From Ensifer sesbaniae (GTDB lineage Bacteria; Pseudomonadota; Alphaproteobacteria; Rhizobiales; Rhizobiaceae), in contig NZ_JABEKU010000001.1 in assembly GCF_013283665.1 (NCBI RefSeq), positions 124,001 through 188,000 of the forward strand: a stretch of 64,000 nucleotides of DNA, given 5' to 3'. Shown here piece by piece: positions 61,373-64,000 of this stretch (within the stretch, counting starts at the first letter, position 1; each line of letters opens with the position of its first letter). The notes under the pieces are model-generated. The model was given only the letters and a program-made list of their open reading frames with translations. It had not been told where the DNA came from and ran no database searches. Made by a program: the position numbers and the translations under genes.

Positions 61373-62353
61373 TCAACCCGGATACCAGACGATGCGAGGA
61401 TCGTTTTGCGGACGCTCGTATTGCCAGGCCTGGTCGATAAGCCTTTCGAGATCGTATTCTGGCTGCCAGTCGAGCAGGTATTTTGCCTTGCTGTTGTCCA
61501 TCCAGTTTGAGTGGAAATGGCTTGGAACGTCGACGGACGGCAAGCCGCGCGTGCGCTTGAGGTAGCTTGCGACCTCGCCATAATCCACCGGGCGGTCCAT
61601 GGCGATGTTGAAACACTGGCGCGCTGCGCGCGGATTGTCGATCGCGCTAAGCACTGCCGACACGAGATCGCTGACGTGGACGAAGTTGCGCTTGAGCGGC
61701 CTTCCATCGGCATCGCGCAGCAGCGGCACCGTTCCGGCTTCGGCGTGACGCTTGGCTTCGTCGGGCGCAAAATAAGTCTTCCAGTCGGGTCCGCCGAACA
61801 CGTCGTCGCCGAAGGAGAGCGAGTACTTGAAGTCGTCCTTTTCCATGATCCACGGCGCCCGAAGGCAACAGACGTTCATCCCGTATTGGATTGCGTACTG
61901 CTCGACGATCACCTCCTCGAGCACTTTCGAGAGCGCGTAGCAGCCGGGATAGGCGCGGTGCGGTGTCGCCTCGGTTATCGGTCCGTCATGAGCATGGAAG
62001 AAATGGCCGACCGCTGCGTCGCCGCCGATCAGGATGAACTGCCGGGCTGTTGGGCTCATTCTGAACGCTTCGAGCAGCCAGAAGAGGCCCTTGACCGTCA
62101 CGTCCATGACGTCGGCGGGTGTTTCCTTGCAGGTCGCGAGATGCACGACGTGGCTGACACCGGCAATCGCACCTTCTGCGACCGCGCGATCGGCTATGGA
62201 GCCGCGGATGATGCCAAGCCGCTCGGTCGGAGCGAGCACGCGGTTGTGGCAAAGCGCGCGAATGCGCGCTTGCGAAAAACGTGGCCGATCAAGCAGCGTT
62301 GCTATGAGGTGCCGCCCGACCTTGCCAGTTGCCCCGGTGACAAGGATAAGCAT
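61373..62353 (-). CDS. NAD-dependent epimerase/dehydratase (extended SDR)
   Basis: The 326-residue protein starts MLILVTGATGKVGRHLIATL (TGxxGxxG) and has the active-site YALSK and GGDAAVGHFF region. The start at 62353 is chosen because GGGAG lies six bases upstream; the ATG two codons earlier abuts that site. It is the first gene of the minus-strand operon and is related to the epimerase encoded at 59253. The two may act in series on the imported sugar. Confidence 0.85.
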   Translation of the reverse strand: MLILVTGATGKVGRHLIATLLDRPRFSQARIRALCHNRVLAPTERLGIIRGSIADRAVAEGAIAGVSHVVHLATCKETPADVMDVTVKGLFWLLEAFRMSPTARQFILIGGDAAVGHFFHAHDGPITEATPHRAYPGCYALSKVLEEVIVEQYAIQYGMNVCCLRAPWIMEKDDFKYSLSFGDDVFGGPDWKTYFAPDEAKRHAEAGTVPLLRDADGRPLKRNFVHVSDLVSAVLSAIDNPRAARQCFNIAMDRPVDYGEVASYLKRTRGLPSVDVPSHFHSNWMDNSKAKYLLDWQPEYDLERLIDQAWQYERPQNDPRIVWYPG

Positions 62354-62406
62354 GCTCATCTCCCAAGCACTAGCTAATATACGATTGCTTCGCCCGTCAA
62401 TGTCTA

Positions 62407-62419
62407 TTTGTCATACAAA
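62407..62419. promoter_or_regulatory. GntR-type operator palindrome in the divergent sugar promoter
   Basis: TTTGTCATACAAA has the arms TTTGT/ACAAA and fits the FCD-type pattern TNGT-N3-ACNA. It lies 53 bp upstream of the epimerase start and 139 bp before the ATPase start, so it could control both directions. Confidence 0.55.
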
Positions 62420-62558
62420 ACAGGTTTATCGGGTGAGAGATCATTGACGCGTTCATGACGATTTGCGTAAATAAGCAGCCGTTTGCTCGCGAGGAGGCGG
62501 GCATACGGCGAGGCGTCCTGGCGGATTGGCGCGTCTTGGCGAGTCTGGAAGGCTGGTC

Positions 62559-63296
62559 GTGCTGCTAGAACTCAGCAATATTTCCAAGCACTTCGGGGCC
62601 ATACAGGCCGTGAACGACATTTCGCTGTCGTTGGAGGCCGGTCAGGTTGTCGGCCTTATGGGCGACAATGGCGCCGGCAAATCGACGCTTGTCAAAATGA
62701 TCGCAGGCAATTTCCGTCCGAGCCACGGAACCATGCGTCTCAACGGCAACGATATCGTCCTGCATCGCCCCATCGAGGCAAGGCAGTTCGGCATCGAGAT
62801 CGTTCACCAGGATCTGGCTCTTTGTGACAACCTCTCCGCGGCCGCGAATGTCTTCCTCGGCCGCGAACTGAGGCGCGGTATCGGCCCCTTGCGCGTGCTA
62901 GACTATAAGGCAATGTACCGCCGCGCCGGGGAGATCTTCAAGGAACTCCGCTCTGAGACCAGGCCACGCGACCTCGTGCGGCAGATGTCGGGTGGGCAGC
63001 GGCAAGCGGTGGCGATTGCGCGTACGATGATTTCGCAGGCGAAGATCGTCTTGATGGACGAGCCGACAGCGGCAATTTCCGTGCGCCAGGTGGCCGAAGT
63101 ACTGCATCTGATCCGGCAACTGCGCGATCGCGGCATCCTGGTGGTGCTCATCAGCCACCGTATGCCCGATGTCTTCGAGGTCGCCGATCGAGTCGTCGTC
63201 ATGCGCCGGGGCCGCAAGGTGGCGGACAAGCCGATCGCAGAGACCTCGCCGGAGGAGGTGACGGGGCTGATTACCGGCGCCATCGAGGGTGGATGA
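62559..63296 (+). CDS. Sugar-type ABC transporter ATPase, single-domain (RbsA-like half)
   Basis: The 245-residue protein has Walker A GDNGAGKST, Q-loop VHQDLALCDNLSAAANVF, signature MSGGQRQAVAIAR and Walker B IVLMDEPTAAISV. It carries one nucleotide-binding domain, whereas RbsA has two, as in the FrcA-type rhizobial importers. The GTG at 62559 is chosen because GGAAGG lies seven bases upstream; a TTG at 62526 is the alternative. Confidence 0.88.
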   Translation: MLLELSNISKHFGAIQAVNDISLSLEAGQVVGLMGDNGAGKSTLVKMIAGNFRPSHGTMRLNGNDIVLHRPIEARQFGIEIVHQDLALCDNLSAAANVFLGRELRRGIGPLRVLDYKAMYRRAGEIFKELRSETRPRDLVRQMSGGQRQAVAIARTMISQAKIVLMDEPTAAISVRQVAEVLHLIRQLRDRGILVVLISHRMPDVFEVADRVVVMRRGRKVADKPIAETSPEEVTGLITGAIEGG

Positions 63297-63342
63297 GGGG
63301 AAGGCAAACTCAATCGTCTGCACCGGAGGAACGGGAGGAACG

Positions 63343-64000
63343 ATGGCAACGACGCTGGACCAGACGATCGCCCGCAGGCAGCGCACGCTCGGAGGAGCGA
63401 TCCTTGGCAATCAGACCTTCTGGGTTCTGGTTGCCGTCATCCTTGCCTGCATTTTTCTGTCCTTTGCCACCGACAGCTTCGCGACGGCAAAGAACCTCTA
63501 CAACATCACCCGCAACGTCACCTTCGTCGCAATCATCGCACTCGGTATGACGCTCGTCATCATCACTGGAGGGATCGACCTCTCGGTGGGCTCGGTCCTC
63601 TGCCTGTGCAGCATGGTGCTCGCGGTCACGATGCACGCGGGATACGGCATCGAGACGGGAATTGCCGTCTCTGTCGCAACGGCGCTGGTGATCGGCGCGT
63701 TCAATGGCATCCTCATTGCCTATCTCGGCTTTCCGCCCTTTGTCGTGACGCTCGGCATGCTCTCGATTGCCCGGAGCCTGGCGATGGTCGCGTCCAACAA
63801 TACCGTGGTCTTCCAGTTCGGCCCAGACCACGACAAGCTGCTGGCGCTCGGCGGCGGGTCCGTCTTCGGTATCGCCAACCCGGTGATCTACATGATCGTG
63901 CTGGCACTTTTGACCGGGTTCGTGCTGCGCTGGACGCGGATTGGCCGCTACATTTACGCCATTGGCGGCAACGAGCAGGCGGCCGTTGCGACGGGCCTCC
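63343..64000 (+). CDS. Sugar-type ABC transporter permease (RbsC/FrcC-like), cut by window edge
   Basis: The visible 219 residues start MATTLDQTIARRQRTLGGAI after a GGGAGGAA site. Hydrophobic segments and the family signature ALGMTLVIITGGIDLSVGSV and YLGFPPFVVTLGMLSIARSL identify an RbsC-like permease. The frame is open to the end of the window. It is co-transcribed with the ATPase gene (46-bp gap). Confidence 0.9.
   Translation, partial: MATTLDQTIARRQRTLGGAILGNQTFWVLVAVILACIFLSFATDSFATAKNLYNITRNVTFVAIIALGMTLVIITGGIDLSVGSVLCLCSMVLAVTMHAGYGIETGIAVSVATALVIGAFNGILIAYLGFPPFVVTLGMLSIARSLAMVASNNTVVFQFGPDHDKLLALGGGSVFGIANPVIYMIVLALLTGFVLRWTRIGRYIYAIGGNEQAAVATGL

Noticed and set aside
62441-62460. 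TTGACGCGTTCATG as a FixK box in the sugar promoter
   Set aside because: Only the left half matches TTGAY; the right half is not RTCAA.

Overview
The window is high-GC alphaproteobacterial DNA from the Rhizobiaceae, most likely Sinorhizobium/Ensifer or a close relative. The grounds are a hybrid FixL, FixK and FxkR-type oxygen-signalling locus, a host-attachment-family protein, an F1-ATPase zeta-family protein, many GntR/FCD-regulated ABC uptake operons, and a composite palindromic repeat (13339-13443) of a kind I recall from Sinorhizobium genomes. The species call is inference. I saw no rRNA, tRNA, CRISPR array or intact insertion sequence.

Left half (1 to about 32.8 kb): a dense low-oxygen and stress island. 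A heme-PAS hybrid histidine kinase (hFixL), a CRP/FNR activator (FixK) and an OmpR-type regulator (FxkR-like) sit together, with a K-box-like direct repeat (GTTACA-N4-GTCACA) between fixK and fxkR. Around them I find 13 exact matches to the FixK/anaerobox pattern TTGAY-N4-RTCAA. All lie in intergenic DNA or 5' leaders, in front of four UspA proteins (one partial at the edge), an ornithine-carbamoyltransferase-like protein, a DegP-type protease with a site-2 protease, Hsp20, GroEL with a zeta-type ATPase inhibitor, a PRPP synthetase, an APH/AAA kinase, DUF3775 and CYTH proteins, a phasin-like protein with a small cytochrome c, and a CBS-BON protein. I found none in the right half. In content and logic (heme kinase, Usp, Hsp20, CBS proteins) the island resembles the mycobacterial DosR dormancy regulon. 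Notable members are an OTC-like protein that has lost its carbamoyl-phosphate and ornithine motifs, a zeta-subunit paralog in a groEL transcription unit, and a prs gene whose FixK site predicts a leaderless mRNA. ChaB, DUF5335, alcohol dehydrogenase and a Met-rich EF-hand protein close the island. Decay marks include a frameshifted HlyD remnant and an MscS C-terminal fragment.

Right half (33 to 64 kb): catabolic and transport operons, each with its own FCD-type GntR regulator. First is a polyamine-type locus (33.2-45.8 kb): gntR, a Pot-like ABC importer, an amidohydrolase, an aldehyde dehydrogenase, a gamma-glutamylamine synthetase, an FAD amine oxidase, an N-carbamoylputrescine amidase-like enzyme and a class I glutamine amidotransferase. 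Second is a seven-gene minus-strand operon (52.0 to 45.8 kb): branched-chain-type binding protein, two permeases, two ATPases, an Asp/Glu/hydantoin racemase and gntR. Its promoter carries paired ATTGT-N2-AC-type motifs, and related motifs lie in front of an orphan peptide-type binding protein (52.3-53.8 kb) that has a decayed tandem copy of itself just upstream. Third is an OmpA-family surface protein with a five- to six-copy 90-bp coding repeat, a DUF4168 protein and a small unknown protein. Last is a sugar-type ABC locus (58.4-64 kb): gntR, two NAD-dependent epimerases and a periplasmic binding protein, divergent from an ATPase and a permease cut by the window edge.
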